Positions 18,488 through 27,290 of a stretch of DNA of 64,000 nt are shown here, piece after piece; the stretch's first letter is position 1, and each line of letters starts with the position of its first letter. The translations under genes and the position numbers were made by a program. The stretch spans positions 186,001 through 250,000 of the forward strand of contig JAWKHJ010000003.1 in the NCBI GenBank assembly GCA_041394905.1, given 5' to 3'. Source of the stretch: RI-231 sp041394905 (lineage in GTDB: Bacteria > Acidobacteriota > Terriglobia > Bryobacterales > UBA6623). Below the pieces are notes generated by a model. It saw only the letters and a program-made list of their open reading frames with translations. It searched no databases and was not told where the DNA came from.

Positions 18488-19252
18488 ATGCCCAGAACGT
18501 CGATCGCCCTGGCCCTGCTGTTCGTCGCCCTTGCGGCGTCTGCGCCGGCGCAGGACCGCGCCACTATCCTCGCCGTCTTCGCCCACCCCGACGATGAGAC
18601 GACCGTCGCCGGCGCCGCGCTCGCCAAATACGCCGAAGGCCACGACGTCTATCTCGCTACCATCACCTCAGCTGCCGGCAACGCTAATACGGACATCCCT
18701 GCTGCCCCAAGCTCGGCGAAGATTTCGCGAAGCCGAAAGCCGCTGCTCGGCCGCCGCCCTCGGCATCCACGAGCCCTTTCTGCTCGGCTTCCAGGACGGG
18801 GCCACCACACCTGCCGACACCCAGAACGCCATCGCCGCACGGCTCACCGAGGTCTTCGAGCAAGTCCGGCCCGACATCGTCATCACCTGGGCCCCGACGG
18901 CCTGACCGGCCACCCCGACCACCGCGTCGCGAGCAACCTGACGACCCAAATCTTCCAAAGCGCCGACAAGCTCCAGGCCAACCCGCGCAAGCTCTACTAC
19001 GTCGCCATGCCGTCCAAGCTCATGCCCCCGGACCTGCGCGGCGTCGACGACCGCTACATCACCACCAAAATCGACGCCAACGCCTACGCCAAACAATCCG
19101 CCGCCTCCGTCCGCTGCCACAAGACCCAGTGGGACGCCGAACACATGGACGAAATGATCCGCATGGGCTGCGACCTTCTAGGCGGAATCGTCCACCTGCG
19201 CCTGGCTCTCGACGCGGGCTCGAACGCACCCACCGAAACCAGCATTGAGTAA
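18488..19252 (+). CDS. Secreted PIG-L family deacetylase with two compensating frameshifts
   Basis: PIG-L/LmbE zinc deacetylases remove acetyl groups from N-acetylglucosaminyl compounds. The protein has a signal peptide (ALALLFVALAASAPAQ), the zinc motif AHPDDE and a second zinc ligand in GHPDHR. Between about 18715 and 18890 the family sequence (LGIHEPFLLGFQDGATTP to RPDIVITWAP) continues in another frame, then returns, so the overall length is preserved and no stop interrupts the outer frame. As sequenced, about 60 residues in the centre would be wrong. The end (MDEMIRMGCDLLGG) is in frame. Confidence 0.75.
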   Translation: MPRTSIALALLFVALAASAPAQDRATILAVFAHPDDETTVAGAALAKYAEGHDVYLATITSAAGNANTDIPAAPSSAKISRSRKPLLGRRPRHPRALSARLPGRGHHTCRHPERHRRTAHRGLRASPARHRHHLGPDGLTGHPDHRVASNLTTQIFQSADKLQANPRKLYYVAMPSKLMPPDLRGVDDRYITTKIDANAYAKQSAASVRCHKTQWDAEHMDEMIRMGCDLLGGIVHLRLALDAGSNAPTETSIE

Positions 19253-19330
19253 CGAGCAGCAGCCCGAGCGCAGAGGCCACGCGCCAGCGCCAGTGTCGCC
19301 ACTCGCGAACGCCTGATCGGCGAGCAGGCA

Positions 19331-19513
19331 TCAGGTGATGTGAATCGCCCAAGGCTGGCCGAGGTACCGCGCCCCGAAGTAGCCAGTCCGGCTCTTGATC
19401 GCGTTCCTTGGCGGTTTTCGTATCGATTTGTGATACAAGGCTGTCCCGGATCCACGGCTATTTGGACCATCGCCTTCGGCTATGACCTCGTAGGCCTCAG
19501 TGCTTCGCGTCAT
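19331..19513 (-). CDS. Small hypothetical protein
   Basis: A 60-residue basic frame starting at an ATG that overlaps the restored stop of the DUF4926-like fragment (ATGA). It contains ALYHKSIRKPP and YFGARYLGQPWAIHIT. I recognise no family. The overlap suggests a two-gene unit, but the frame could be part of one larger broken gene. The surrounding 19253-19866 interval holds nothing else identifiable. Confidence 0.3.
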   Translation of the reverse strand: MTRSTEAYEVIAEGDGPNSRGSGTALYHKSIRKPPRNAIKSRTGYFGARYLGQPWAIHIT

Positions 19514-19775
19514 TCCAAGACTGGACGTTCCAACTCCTCCGGATACAACGTCAAGACAGTTCGCACGCCTCGAGATTGGAGAACTCCCTTATAGCCCTCC
19601 GCGGAAACTCATATGCCATAACGATAGTTCCCTCGGCTTCAGCGGCAAGATCCCCGTTCGCACGGGTCAATCGAACGATGTCATACAGACCGAACTTCTT
19701 CCGGGCACCGCTGTACCATTCGGTGTCATCCGGGTGTCGGACCAAGTGACGACAATATCGATCTTCTTGCCGCAT
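19510..19775 (-). pseudogene. DUF4926-like small protein, frame-broken
   Basis: The stretch FGLYDIVRLTRANGD, AEAEGTIVMAYEFPR, EFSNLE and, in another frame, GVRTVLTLYPEELERPVLE follows the pattern of DUF4926 proteins (a small beta-barrel-like fold found next to other short genes). At least two indels are needed to join it. Upstream, GKKIDIVVTWSDTR in a third frame may be the end of another small gene. Assignment is by pattern memory only. Confidence 0.35.
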
Positions 19776-19866
19776 TGGCTCCGGATACAGTAACTCCGCC
19801 CAGATCCAACCCGCCCAAATGTCGCGATTTGTCGCGGAATGTCCAGGCTAGAGGCGAATTCGCAGT

Positions 19867-20649
19867 TTAGAACCGCATCCCCGTGAACCCGCCGTCGAGG
19901 CGTAGATCTCCGCGCCGGTGATGAAGCTGCCCGCCTTGCGCGAGCACAGCAGGATCACGGCCCCGATCACTCTTCCGGCTCGCCGAAGCGCGCCATCGGG
20001 GTCTGGGCGAAGATCTTCTCCACGCGGTCCTTGTCGAGGATCTTGCGGTTCTGCTCGGCGAAGAAGCCCGGGCAGATCGAGGTTCACGCGCACGCCCTTG
20101 GTTGCGTACTCGCGCCACGTTCTTGGTCAGGTTGAGCACGGCGGCCTTCGACGCCGAGTAGGCAGACGCGCGACAGCGGCAGGTGCGACGTCACGCTGCC
20201 CACGTTCAGGATCGAGCCGCCATCGGCCTGCTCCGCCATCAGGGGCGCGAAGATCTGGCAGCCCCAGTGCGTGGCCTTGAGGTTCGTGTCGAGCACGCGG
20301 TCCCAATCCTCGTCGCTGATCTGCTCATAAGGCGTCGCCGAGTTCACGCCCGCGCAGTTGACCAGGATGTCCACCTTGCCGTGCTTGGCGACCGTCTGCT
20401 CGCGCAGCGCCTGCACCGAATCCTTCGCGGTCACGTCGACCTCGCCGAACGACGCCGCGCCGCCGAGCTCTCGATCGCCTCGACGCGCTCCTGGCCGCGC
20501 TCAGCTGAACGTCCGGCGACCACCACGTGCGCGCCGGCCTGAGCCAGCCCTTCGCACATCGAACCGCCCAGAACGCCGGTGCCGCCGATGACGACGGCGA
20601 CCTGGCCGTCGAGGCCAAACAGAGAGTGCAGATAGTCTTGGGATGCCAT
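19867..20649 (-). pseudogene. Short-chain dehydrogenase/reductase, frame-broken
   Basis: Joined across frames the protein is a normal classical SDR of about 260 residues: MASQDYLHSLFGLDGQVAVV with the nucleotide motif GGTGVLGG, then VDILVNCAGVNSATPYEQI, then NVGSVTSH (catalytic Ser) and YSASKAAVLNLTK (catalytic Tyr and Lys), then GAEIYVDGGFTGMRF ending at 19867. Four or more frame changes interrupt it. It resembles sugar-acid SDRs such as KduD-like or mannonate oxidoreductases. It follows the LuxR regulator by about 22 bases on the same strand. Confidence 0.7.
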
Positions 20650-20671
20650 AGGCATCCATTCTCGCACGAGT

Positions 20672-21301
20672 TCAGGGGCGATCGGCGGCGGCATGCAGCG
20701 CGAGCTCGACGCGGCTGTTGATGTCGAGCTTGTCGTAGATCCGGCGCAGGTGATTCTTGACGGTGTGGTCGCTGATGGAGAGCTGTTCAGCGACCTTCTT
20801 GTACGGCAACCCGCTCGCCACCAGGCCGGCGACATCGCGCTCACGCGGGGTGAGGCTGGCCCAAGCCCGCGCCTCGTTCTCTTCGGAGGCCAGCCGCGCC
20901 TCGAGCCGCGGCGGGGTCGGGGCCGCGAACCAATGCTCGGATGGCGTCGAGCAGCTCGGCCATGGGGCGTTCTTCGAGATGATCGAGCGAACGCCCTCGC
21001 CGAACGCCTGCTCGACGGCTTCCGCGTCGTCGGTTCCCGATAAAGAAGCAAACGCACGTTGGGATGTTCGCGGAATCGGCGGATCAAGCCGGCGGGCCCA
21101 TCGGGATCGAGCTCCATCTCGAGCACCGCTACCTGAGGACGGGCTGTAGCGGCGGCGGCCAGCGCCGACATTGCGTCGCAAGCCTCCCCAACCACATGCA
21201 TATCTCGTTGCTCTTCAAGGGCTAAGACGCACGCCGGCGGATCACAGCTGGCTGTCCGCAATCAAAACGCGCGTCCGGCTGTCCTGATCCGGCGTACCCA
21301 T
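20672..21301 (-). pseudogene. NarL/LuxR-type response regulator, frame-broken
   Basis: An ATG at 21301 opens MGTPDQDSRTRVLIADSQL, and the receiver continues in other frames (EEQRDMHVVGEACDAMSALA, ARPQVAVLEMELDPDGPAGL, LSGTDDAEAVEQAFGEGVRSIISKNAP). The output domain is intact: SLTPRERDVAGLVASGLPYKKVAEQLSISDHTVKNHLRRIYDKL. The usual phospho-accepting Asp is replaced by Glu (VLEMELDP), so phosphorylation control may be lost, though the frame damage makes this uncertain. Several indels are needed. It is divergent from the FHA regulator with about 100 bases between. Confidence 0.65.
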
Positions 21302-21402
21302 CCCATACCCATATCGGGTAAATTTCAGCCTTCTTGACGCGCTCTCGAACGTCGCCATTGGGTACAATCGGTCGGCGTCGAAAAGGCGCGTTTGTTTCGA
21401 AA

Positions 21403-23307
21403 ATGGAGATCCGAGTCAAGATCATCGAAGGCGAAGCGAGCGAAAGCGAATTTCTTTTTCGCGAGTTTCCGGTGACGATCGGCCGGCGGCTGGACAACCA
21501 CATCACCATCTCCGACCCGTCAGTCTCGCGCTACCACTGCCAAATCGTCCAACTCGGCGGCGGGCTGCGGGTAGTCGATCTGGGCAGCCAGAACGGCATC
21601 CTGATCAACGAGAACGCGGTGCAACAGGGCAGCCTCTCGCACGGCGACGTGCTCTCGATCGGCGGGGCCAAGCTCGTGATCGAGGCTGTCCAGCCTCGGC
21701 CCAACGCGCCGGAGACGCCTGGCGGGCACAGCGAAGCCACTCGAATCGACCACGAGCTGAACGGTATGGAGACCGTCACGCTCGATCCGACGGAGGCGAC
21801 GTTCCTCCGCTCGCATCCCGCGCCCGACGCCACGCGCTCTGAACGTGCGCTCTGGCTGCTGTTCCAACTCTGCCGCGCCGTCGGCGAGAGGACCACGCCC
21901 GAGGACGCCCAAATCCAGCTCATCGAGAAACTCTTCGAAGCCATTCCCGCCGAGCGCGGCGCGATCGTCCTCGCGGAGCGCCCAGGGGCCCCGCCGGCGT
22001 CGATCCTGACCCGCTCGCGCGTTGATGGCCCCGTCGATTTCGAGATCAGCCGCGCCGTCCTGTCGCAGGTCTTGCAAGAGAACAGGGCTTTCTTGCGCAC
22101 ACGCATCGCGAACGACCGCGAGGCGATGCCGCGCACGATGATCGTCGATCAGGTGGAGGCCGCGCTGGCGGTTCCGCTGATGGTGGGCGGCCGCACCATC
22201 GGGATGCTCTACCTCGACACGCGCAAGCCCGGCGCCAAGCTCGACGAGGGCCACCTGCAACTTGCGACCGCGGCCGGCGCCACTGCAGCCGCCGCCATCG
22301 AGAGCCTGCGCCGCCAGGACATGCTGCGCGAGCGCGCCCGCGTTTTCGAGGAACAAACGCGCGAAGACGCCGAGCTGCTACTCGTCGGCGGCACAGAGAT
22401 CGCCGCCGAGTTGCGCGAGAAGGCCAAGCGGCGCGCTCTCGACGACTGGCCGCTGCTCATTTGCGGCCCCGCCGGCAGCGAAGGCATTCGCCTGGCGCAG
22501 TGGGTTCATTTGAACAGCAACCGCCGCGAAGGGCCATTCATCCGGGTGAGCTGCGAAGGGCGCGATCCGGAAGAGATCTATCGCGAGCTGTTCGGCGAAG
22601 GAAATCACTCCAACGGCATGCGAGCGCTGCCGCTACTCGAAGCAGCCTATGGCGGCACGGTGGTCATCCAAGGGCTGCAGTCGATGTCGAAAAGCTGCGA
22701 GCCACGGCTGCTTCACCTGCTCGAAAGCGGCGCCATCGAGCGGCGCGCCGGCGCGGAGCGCATTCCGATCAACGTACGACTCATCTTGATTTGGGAAGGC
22801 CGCTCCGACCACGTCAGCCGCAAGGCCGAGTTGGGTGAACAACTGATCGCCAAGCTGGGCGAGCCGCTCGAAATCCCGCCGCTCGACGAACGGCCGGGCG
22901 ACATCCCCGCCCTGGCCGAACGCATTGCCGAACACGCCGCCCTGCAAGCCGGCCGCACTGCGCCGCAGCTCGCGCCCGGCGTTGTGGCGGTGCTGAAACG
23001 CTCGATCTGGCCCGCGAACACCACCCAACTGCGTGCGGCAATCGAGCGCGCGGAAGCCGAGCGAGGCGCAGACTTCATCGAGGTTGACGACTTACCAGAG
23101 GAGATCCTCAACGGCGGGCCGGGACGGCTGCGCGGCTACCACCAGAGTGTTTTCGAGTCGCGCAAGAAGATCCTGCTGGACGCCCTGGACCGCACCGGCG
23201 GCAATTTCAGCGAAGCCGCCGAGATCCTCGAGATCAACCGCACATATTTGCACCGGCTGGTGCGTCAGCTCGACATGAAGGACGAGATCGCACGGCGCTA
23301 CAGCTAG
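21403..23307 (+). CDS. FHA-GAF-degenerate AAA+-Fis regulator
   Basis: A 634-residue protein. An N-terminal FHA domain (PVTIGRRLDNHITISDPSVSRYHC, the phosphothreonine-binding fold) is followed by a GAF domain (about 165-315), a region aligned with the AAA+ core of sigma-54 activators (about 345-560) and a C-terminal Fis helix-turn-helix (LLDALDRTGGNFSEAAEIL). The AAA+ part is degenerate: the Walker A position reads CGPAGSEG without Lys, Walker B reads GTVVIQGL without DE, and no GAFTGA loop follows ELFGEG. It therefore should neither hydrolyse ATP nor contact sigma-54. The start was set at MEIRVKIIEGE, where the FHA fold begins. The reading frame is clean. Confidence 0.85.
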   Translation: MEIRVKIIEGEASESEFLFREFPVTIGRRLDNHITISDPSVSRYHCQIVQLGGGLRVVDLGSQNGILINENAVQQGSLSHGDVLSIGGAKLVIEAVQPRPNAPETPGGHSEATRIDHELNGMETVTLDPTEATFLRSHPAPDATRSERALWLLFQLCRAVGERTTPEDAQIQLIEKLFEAIPAERGAIVLAERPGAPPASILTRSRVDGPVDFEISRAVLSQVLQENRAFLRTRIANDREAMPRTMIVDQVEAALAVPLMVGGRTIGMLYLDTRKPGAKLDEGHLQLATAAGATAAAAIESLRRQDMLRERARVFEEQTREDAELLLVGGTEIAAELREKAKRRALDDWPLLICGPAGSEGIRLAQWVHLNSNRREGPFIRVSCEGRDPEEIYRELFGEGNHSNGMRALPLLEAAYGGTVVIQGLQSMSKSCEPRLLHLLESGAIERRAGAERIPINVRLILIWEGRSDHVSRKAELGEQLIAKLGEPLEIPPLDERPGDIPALAERIAEHAALQAGRTAPQLAPGVVAVLKRSIWPANTTQLRAAIERAEAERGADFIEVDDLPEEILNGGPGRLRGYHQSVFESRKKILLDALDRTGGNFSEAAEILEINRTYLHRLVRQLDMKDEIARRYS

Positions 23308-23327
23308 CCGCGCGATACTGTGGGGTC

Positions 23328-24703
23328 ATGGCGATCGACCCCAAAGTGCTGGCCTACTACGAGCAAGGCCGCGAAAGTTTCCTTGAAGGTTTGAAGTCGC
23401 TGCTGCGCATCCCCAGCATCAGCGCGCTACCTGAGCACAAGGGCGATGTCCGGCGCGCGGCTGACTTCCTGGCCGACGAACTGCGCGCCATGGGGGTCGA
23501 GAACGTGCGCTTGATCGAGGGCTCCGGCCACCCGATCATTCTGGGCGAGCGCAACGACGCGCCTGGCAAGCCGACCCTCGCACTCTACGGTCACTACGAC
23601 GTGCAGCCGCCCGACCCGCTCGACGAGTGGAAGTCGCCCCCCTTCGAGCCGGAAATGCGCGGCGACAACCTCTACGCGCGCGGCGCGGTCGACGACAAGG
23701 GACAGACATACCTCATCCTCAAAGCGGTCGAGGGCTACCTGAAGACCTTGGGCAAGTTGCCGGTGAACCTGCGCTTCATCCTCGAGGGGGAAGAAGAGAC
23801 AGACGGCGGCATGTTGGCGCGCTATCTAGCCGAACATGGCTCGGAGATCGGCGCCGATGCGGCCCTCATCTGCGACACGGAGATGTTCGCCCCGGGTTTG
23901 CCCACGATCACCACCGGCCTGCGCGGCATCGTCTACTCCGAGATCGAAGTGCGGGCGGCGATGACCGACTTGCACTCCGGGATGTACGGCGGCGTCGCCC
24001 CCAATCCGTTGATGGGGCTGGCCGAGATCCTGACTCAGCTCAAGGACGCCGACGGCCGCGTTCTCATCCCGGCTTCTACGACAAGGTCGCCCCGCCCTCC
24101 GCCGCCGAGGCCGAAGCCTGGGCGAGCCTGCCTTTTCGACGAAGGGAATTCCTGAAAAACGAGGTCGGATCGACCCAATTGACGGGTGAACCGGGCTACG
24201 GCACGCTAGAGCGTATCTGGGCGCGTCCCACACTCGAAGTCCACGGCATTCGCGGAGGCTTCGTGGGGGACGGCGCCAAGACGGTGATTCCGGCGAAGGC
24301 GCTGGCGAAGGTGAGCATGCGTTTGGTCCCGGACATGGATCCGGCCGAAGCGGCACAGGGTTTGGTTGACCGCGTGGCGGCGGTGTGCCCGAAGGGCATG
24401 AAAGTCGAAACGCGCATCTTGGCGCAATCGCCGGCTTCGTTGGCTTCGACCGACAACGTGTTCGTGCGCAAAGCCTCGGAAGCGCTCGAGGAGACCTTTG
24501 GAAAGCATGCTGTCTATGTGCGCTCGGGCGGCTCGATCCCCGTGGTGGGGCTGTTCGCCAAGCACGCCGGCATCCCAAGCGTTTTGATGGGCTTCGGTCT
24601 GCCGGATGACAACCTGCACGCGCCAAACGAGAAGTTCCACGTCCCAAACTTCTACAAGGGCATCGAGGCGGTGGGCCGCTACTTGGCGCGTCTGGGCGAC
24701 TAG
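23328..24703 (+). CDS. M20 family dipeptidase, one frameshift
   Basis: A metallopeptidase of about 458 residues. The zinc ligands and catalytic residues are seen in LALYGHYDVQPPDPLDEW, ARGAVDDKG, LEGEEETDG and CDTEMF, with the lid domain (TDLHSGMYGGVAPNP) and the C-terminal SGGSIPVVG and HAPNEKFHV. The frame changes once near 24070, where LIPGFYDKV needs one more C in a CCC run; restoring it rejoins the two halves exactly. It starts 20 bases after the FHA gene, perhaps by co-transcription. It probably cleaves dipeptides in the cytoplasm. Confidence 0.85.
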
Positions 24704-24729
24704 GAGCGCCGCGGGAGAAGGGAAATAGC

Positions 24730-25968
24730 ATGCGCGAAGCCGACGGCAGCGTCGTCCAAGATAAAGAGATGGCGCAGTACGACAAAGAGCTCGAAGCGCT
24801 GGTCAATCAGCTCAACCGCGCCCGCCCGGCGGGAGGCGAGCCGCTGCAAGCCGGGCCCGAACCGGTCGAGTTGCCCGCGCAACGCCCGGCCGGCGCCGAG
24901 GCGCCCGACCTCGGCCCGCTCGACTACATCCTGCGGCGCGCGGTGGAACGCAAAGCCTCGGACCTGATCCTCACGGACGGCTGCGGCGTGGTGATGCGGA
25001 TTCTCGGTGAGCTGATCGCCGACCCCGAGCCCACGCTCGACGACAGAACCATCCGCCGCATGGCGGCGCCGCTGCTCACGCCAGATCTGGCGGACATGCT
25101 GCGCCGCGACCTCACGCTCGACTTCAGCTTCGTGCGGCCGGGCATCGGCCGCTTTCGGGCGAACCTGCACTTCCAGCGCGGCACGCTCGGCGTGACGTTG
25201 CGCGTTTTGCCGGATCGCGTCCCCACGATCGAATCCTTGCGGCTGCCCAAACTGCTTTCCCGTCTGGCGGACAAAAAGAAGGGCCTCATCCTCGTGACCG
25301 GCTCGGCCGGTTCCGGCAAGACCAGTACGCTAGCGGCCCTGATCGGGCTGATCAACCGGCGGCACCCCCACCACATCGTCACGATTGAAGATCCAATCGA
25401 GTACCGCCACGTCAACGAGCGCTCAGTGATCGAGCAGATCGAGGTCGGCCGCGACGCGCACAGCTTCGCCGGTGCGCTCCGCAGCATCCTGCGCCAGAGT
25501 CCGGACGTCATCCTGCTCGGCGAAATCCGCGACACCGAGACCATGTCGGCGGCCATTACAGCCGCCGAGACCGGCCACTTGGTGCTTGCCACGCTGCACA
25601 CCAACGACGCCGTGCGCGCGGTCGGGCGCGTGGTCGACGGCTTCCCGGCCGATCAGCAGAACCAGATCCGCCAGCAGCTCTCGCTCGGGCTCGCGGCCGT
25701 GATCGCACAACAACTGGTGCCCGCGGCCGAGGGCAACGAGCGCTATCCGGCCGTCGAAGTGCTCATGTCGAACCACGCCGTGAGCAACCTCATCCGCAAG
25801 GGCGAAGACCACATGCTGCGTTCTCAGCTAAGCCTGGGGCGAGCCGAAGGGATGATCATGATGGAGGAGTCGCTCGGCGACCTAGTTCGCGACGGCAAGG
25901 TGACGCCGGAGGTCGCCTACTCGCACTCCTCGCGGCCGGACGAGCTTCGCCGGTACCTGCAGCGCTAA
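24730..25968 (+). CDS. pilT: Type IV pilus retraction ATPase (PilT/PilU-like)
   Basis: A 412-residue secretion-ATPase family protein with Walker A GSAGSGKTS, Asp box TIEDPIEYRH, Walker B VILLGEIRD and His box HLVLATLHTNDA. An extension of about 60 residues rich in Pro, Glu and Ala precedes the PAS-like N-terminal domain. The C-terminus lacks an obvious AIRNLIRE motif and reads HAVSNLIRKGEDHM, the equivalent region. It would power pilus retraction at the inner-membrane base. It lies 26 bases after the M20 gene, with AAGGGA upstream of the ATG. No other pil genes are in the window. Confidence 0.88.
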   Translation: MREADGSVVQDKEMAQYDKELEALVNQLNRARPAGGEPLQAGPEPVELPAQRPAGAEAPDLGPLDYILRRAVERKASDLILTDGCGVVMRILGELIADPEPTLDDRTIRRMAAPLLTPDLADMLRRDLTLDFSFVRPGIGRFRANLHFQRGTLGVTLRVLPDRVPTIESLRLPKLLSRLADKKKGLILVTGSAGSGKTSTLAALIGLINRRHPHHIVTIEDPIEYRHVNERSVIEQIEVGRDAHSFAGALRSILRQSPDVILLGEIRDTETMSAAITAAETGHLVLATLHTNDAVRAVGRVVDGFPADQQNQIRQQLSLGLAAVIAQQLVPAAEGNERYPAVEVLMSNHAVSNLIRKGEDHMLRSQLSLGRAEGMIMMEESLGDLVRDGKVTPEVAYSHSSRPDELRRYLQR

Positions 25969-26024
25969 TCGGCTCCGGCCGCGACGCCATCCCCGGACGC
26001 GCCGGACCGCGATACAATGGCGTC

Positions 26025-26738
26025 ATGCGCCAAAGCTATCGCTTCGCTCTACCTCTCGCTCTAGCCGCGGGCTTCGCCCTGGTTGGCTGCGGCGGCCCAG
26101 CCGCCGAAGAGCCTGCGCCCGAGACGACGGCGGCAGCGCCCGAGCCGGCCCCGGCGGCGGGCGACTTCATGCCCATCTTCGACGGCAAGTCGCTCGAGGG
26201 ATGGAAGCTGCTCGGCGGCCATGGCGAAGGCTACCTGGTCGAGAACGGCGAGATCGTGCTGCCCAAGGGCGGCGGCGGCAACCTGTTCTACGACGAAGAG
26301 CTCAAGGACTTCGTTTTCCGCTTCGAGTTCAAGCTCGAGGACGGCTCGAACAACGGTCTCTGCATTCGCTGCCCCATGACCGACAAGGACACGGCCTACC
26401 AGGGCAACGAGTTGCAGATCATCGACAACAACTCGGACCGTTACAAAGACATCAAGGTCTGGCAGAAGCACGGCTCGCTCTACAACGTTTTCCCGGCCGA
26501 CCCGAACGCCCCGCTCAAGCCGGCCGGCGAGTGGAACCAGGAAGAAGTCACCGTGCAGGGCCGCACCGTCAAAGTGGTGCTCAACGGCGCAACCATCCTG
26601 GACGTGAACATGGATGACGTGACCGACCCCGAGACGATCGAGCACCATCCGGGCCTGAAGCGCGAGACCGGCTACATCGGCTTCCTCGGCCACAACGAGC
26701 CGATCGAGTTCCGCAATCTCGAGCTGAAGAAGCTTTAG
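26025..26738 (+). CDS. DUF1080 (3-keto-disaccharide hydrolase-like) lipoprotein
   Basis: A 237-residue exported lipoprotein (lipobox LVGC at residues 19-22), an Ala/Pro/Glu linker and a DUF1080 jelly-roll domain (FMPIFDGKSLEGWKLLGG, ENGEIVLPKGGGGNLFY, CIRCPMTDKDTAYQGNELQII, GYIGFLGHNEPIEFRNLELKKL). Some family members hydrolyse 3-keto-glycosides; most are untested. It ends just before a clear terminator. A second DUF1080 protein is encoded at 55.3 kb. Confidence 0.85.
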   Translation: MRQSYRFALPLALAAGFALVGCGGPAAEEPAPETTAAAPEPAPAAGDFMPIFDGKSLEGWKLLGGHGEGYLVENGEIVLPKGGGGNLFYDEELKDFVFRFEFKLEDGSNNGLCIRCPMTDKDTAYQGNELQIIDNNSDRYKDIKVWQKHGSLYNVFPADPNAPLKPAGEWNQEEVTVQGRTVKVVLNGATILDVNMDDVTDPETIEHHPGLKRETGYIGFLGHNEPIEFRNLELKKL

Positions 26739-26777
26739 TCGATCGCGCACGCTCACGCCTGCGCCTCTGGCACACCG

Positions 26778-26815
26778 AAACCCGCGCACGGATGCAAGTC
26801 CATGCGCGGGTTTTT
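26778..26815 (+). terminator. Rho-independent terminator
   Basis: An 11-bp stem (AAACCCGCGCA paired with TGCGCGGGTTT), a 14-base loop and a short T-run mark the end of the DUF1080 gene. It ends at the convergent stop of the AhpD-like gene and could also serve that strand. Confidence 0.75.
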
Positions 26816-27247
26816 CTATTCGACGGGCGGGAAAACGTCCGGCGCCACCTGATACCCGTCCGCCAGCATGTTCGTGGTGTTGAACAGCGCCGCTACCGCC
26901 AGCGCTTCCCCAAGCGTTTCCGCATCGCAGCCTAGCTTGCGTGCCGCGGCAGTATGCGAGTTGGTGCAGTAGGCGCAGCCATTCGTCGCGGAGACAGCGA
27001 GGGCGATCAACTCGCGCGTCAGAGGATCCAGCTTCGAGGTACGGCCTACCGTTTCGGGGTGCATCAGCGCTTTCAGCCGCGTCCAGATCATCTCGAGGTT
27101 GTCCGGATTGGTGGCGAGCACGCGCCAGAAGTTCGGAATGCGGTCGATGTTTTTGACCTTCTTGATGTCCGCGTAAACGGCGGCGACTTTGCCTGTCGCT
27201 TCGTCTTCTGAAACGGGGCGGACGGTGGCGATGCGTTCCGATGTCAT
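26816..27247 (-). CDS. AhpD-like alkylhydroperoxidase / carboxymuconolactone decarboxylase family
   Basis: A 143-residue helical protein with the redox motif CAYC (Cys91, Cys94) followed by His98 (NSHTAAARKLG), the AhpD-core arrangement. It probably reduces peroxides or acts as a disulfide redox partner. The start was placed at MTSERIATVRP (ATG 27247); earlier in-frame starts would overlap the divergent dehydrogenase gene. Intergenic distance to that gene is about 43 bases. Confidence 0.85.
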   Translation of the reverse strand: MTSERIATVRPVSEDEATGKVAAVYADIKKVKNIDRIPNFWRVLATNPDNLEMIWTRLKALMHPETVGRTSKLDPLTRELIALAVSATNGCAYCTNSHTAAARKLGCDAETLGEALAVAALFNTTNMLADGYQVAPDVFPPVE

Positions 27248-27290
27248 GGAGGCCATTGTACGGCGAGCGTTTTGTTGCATGATGGAGTCC

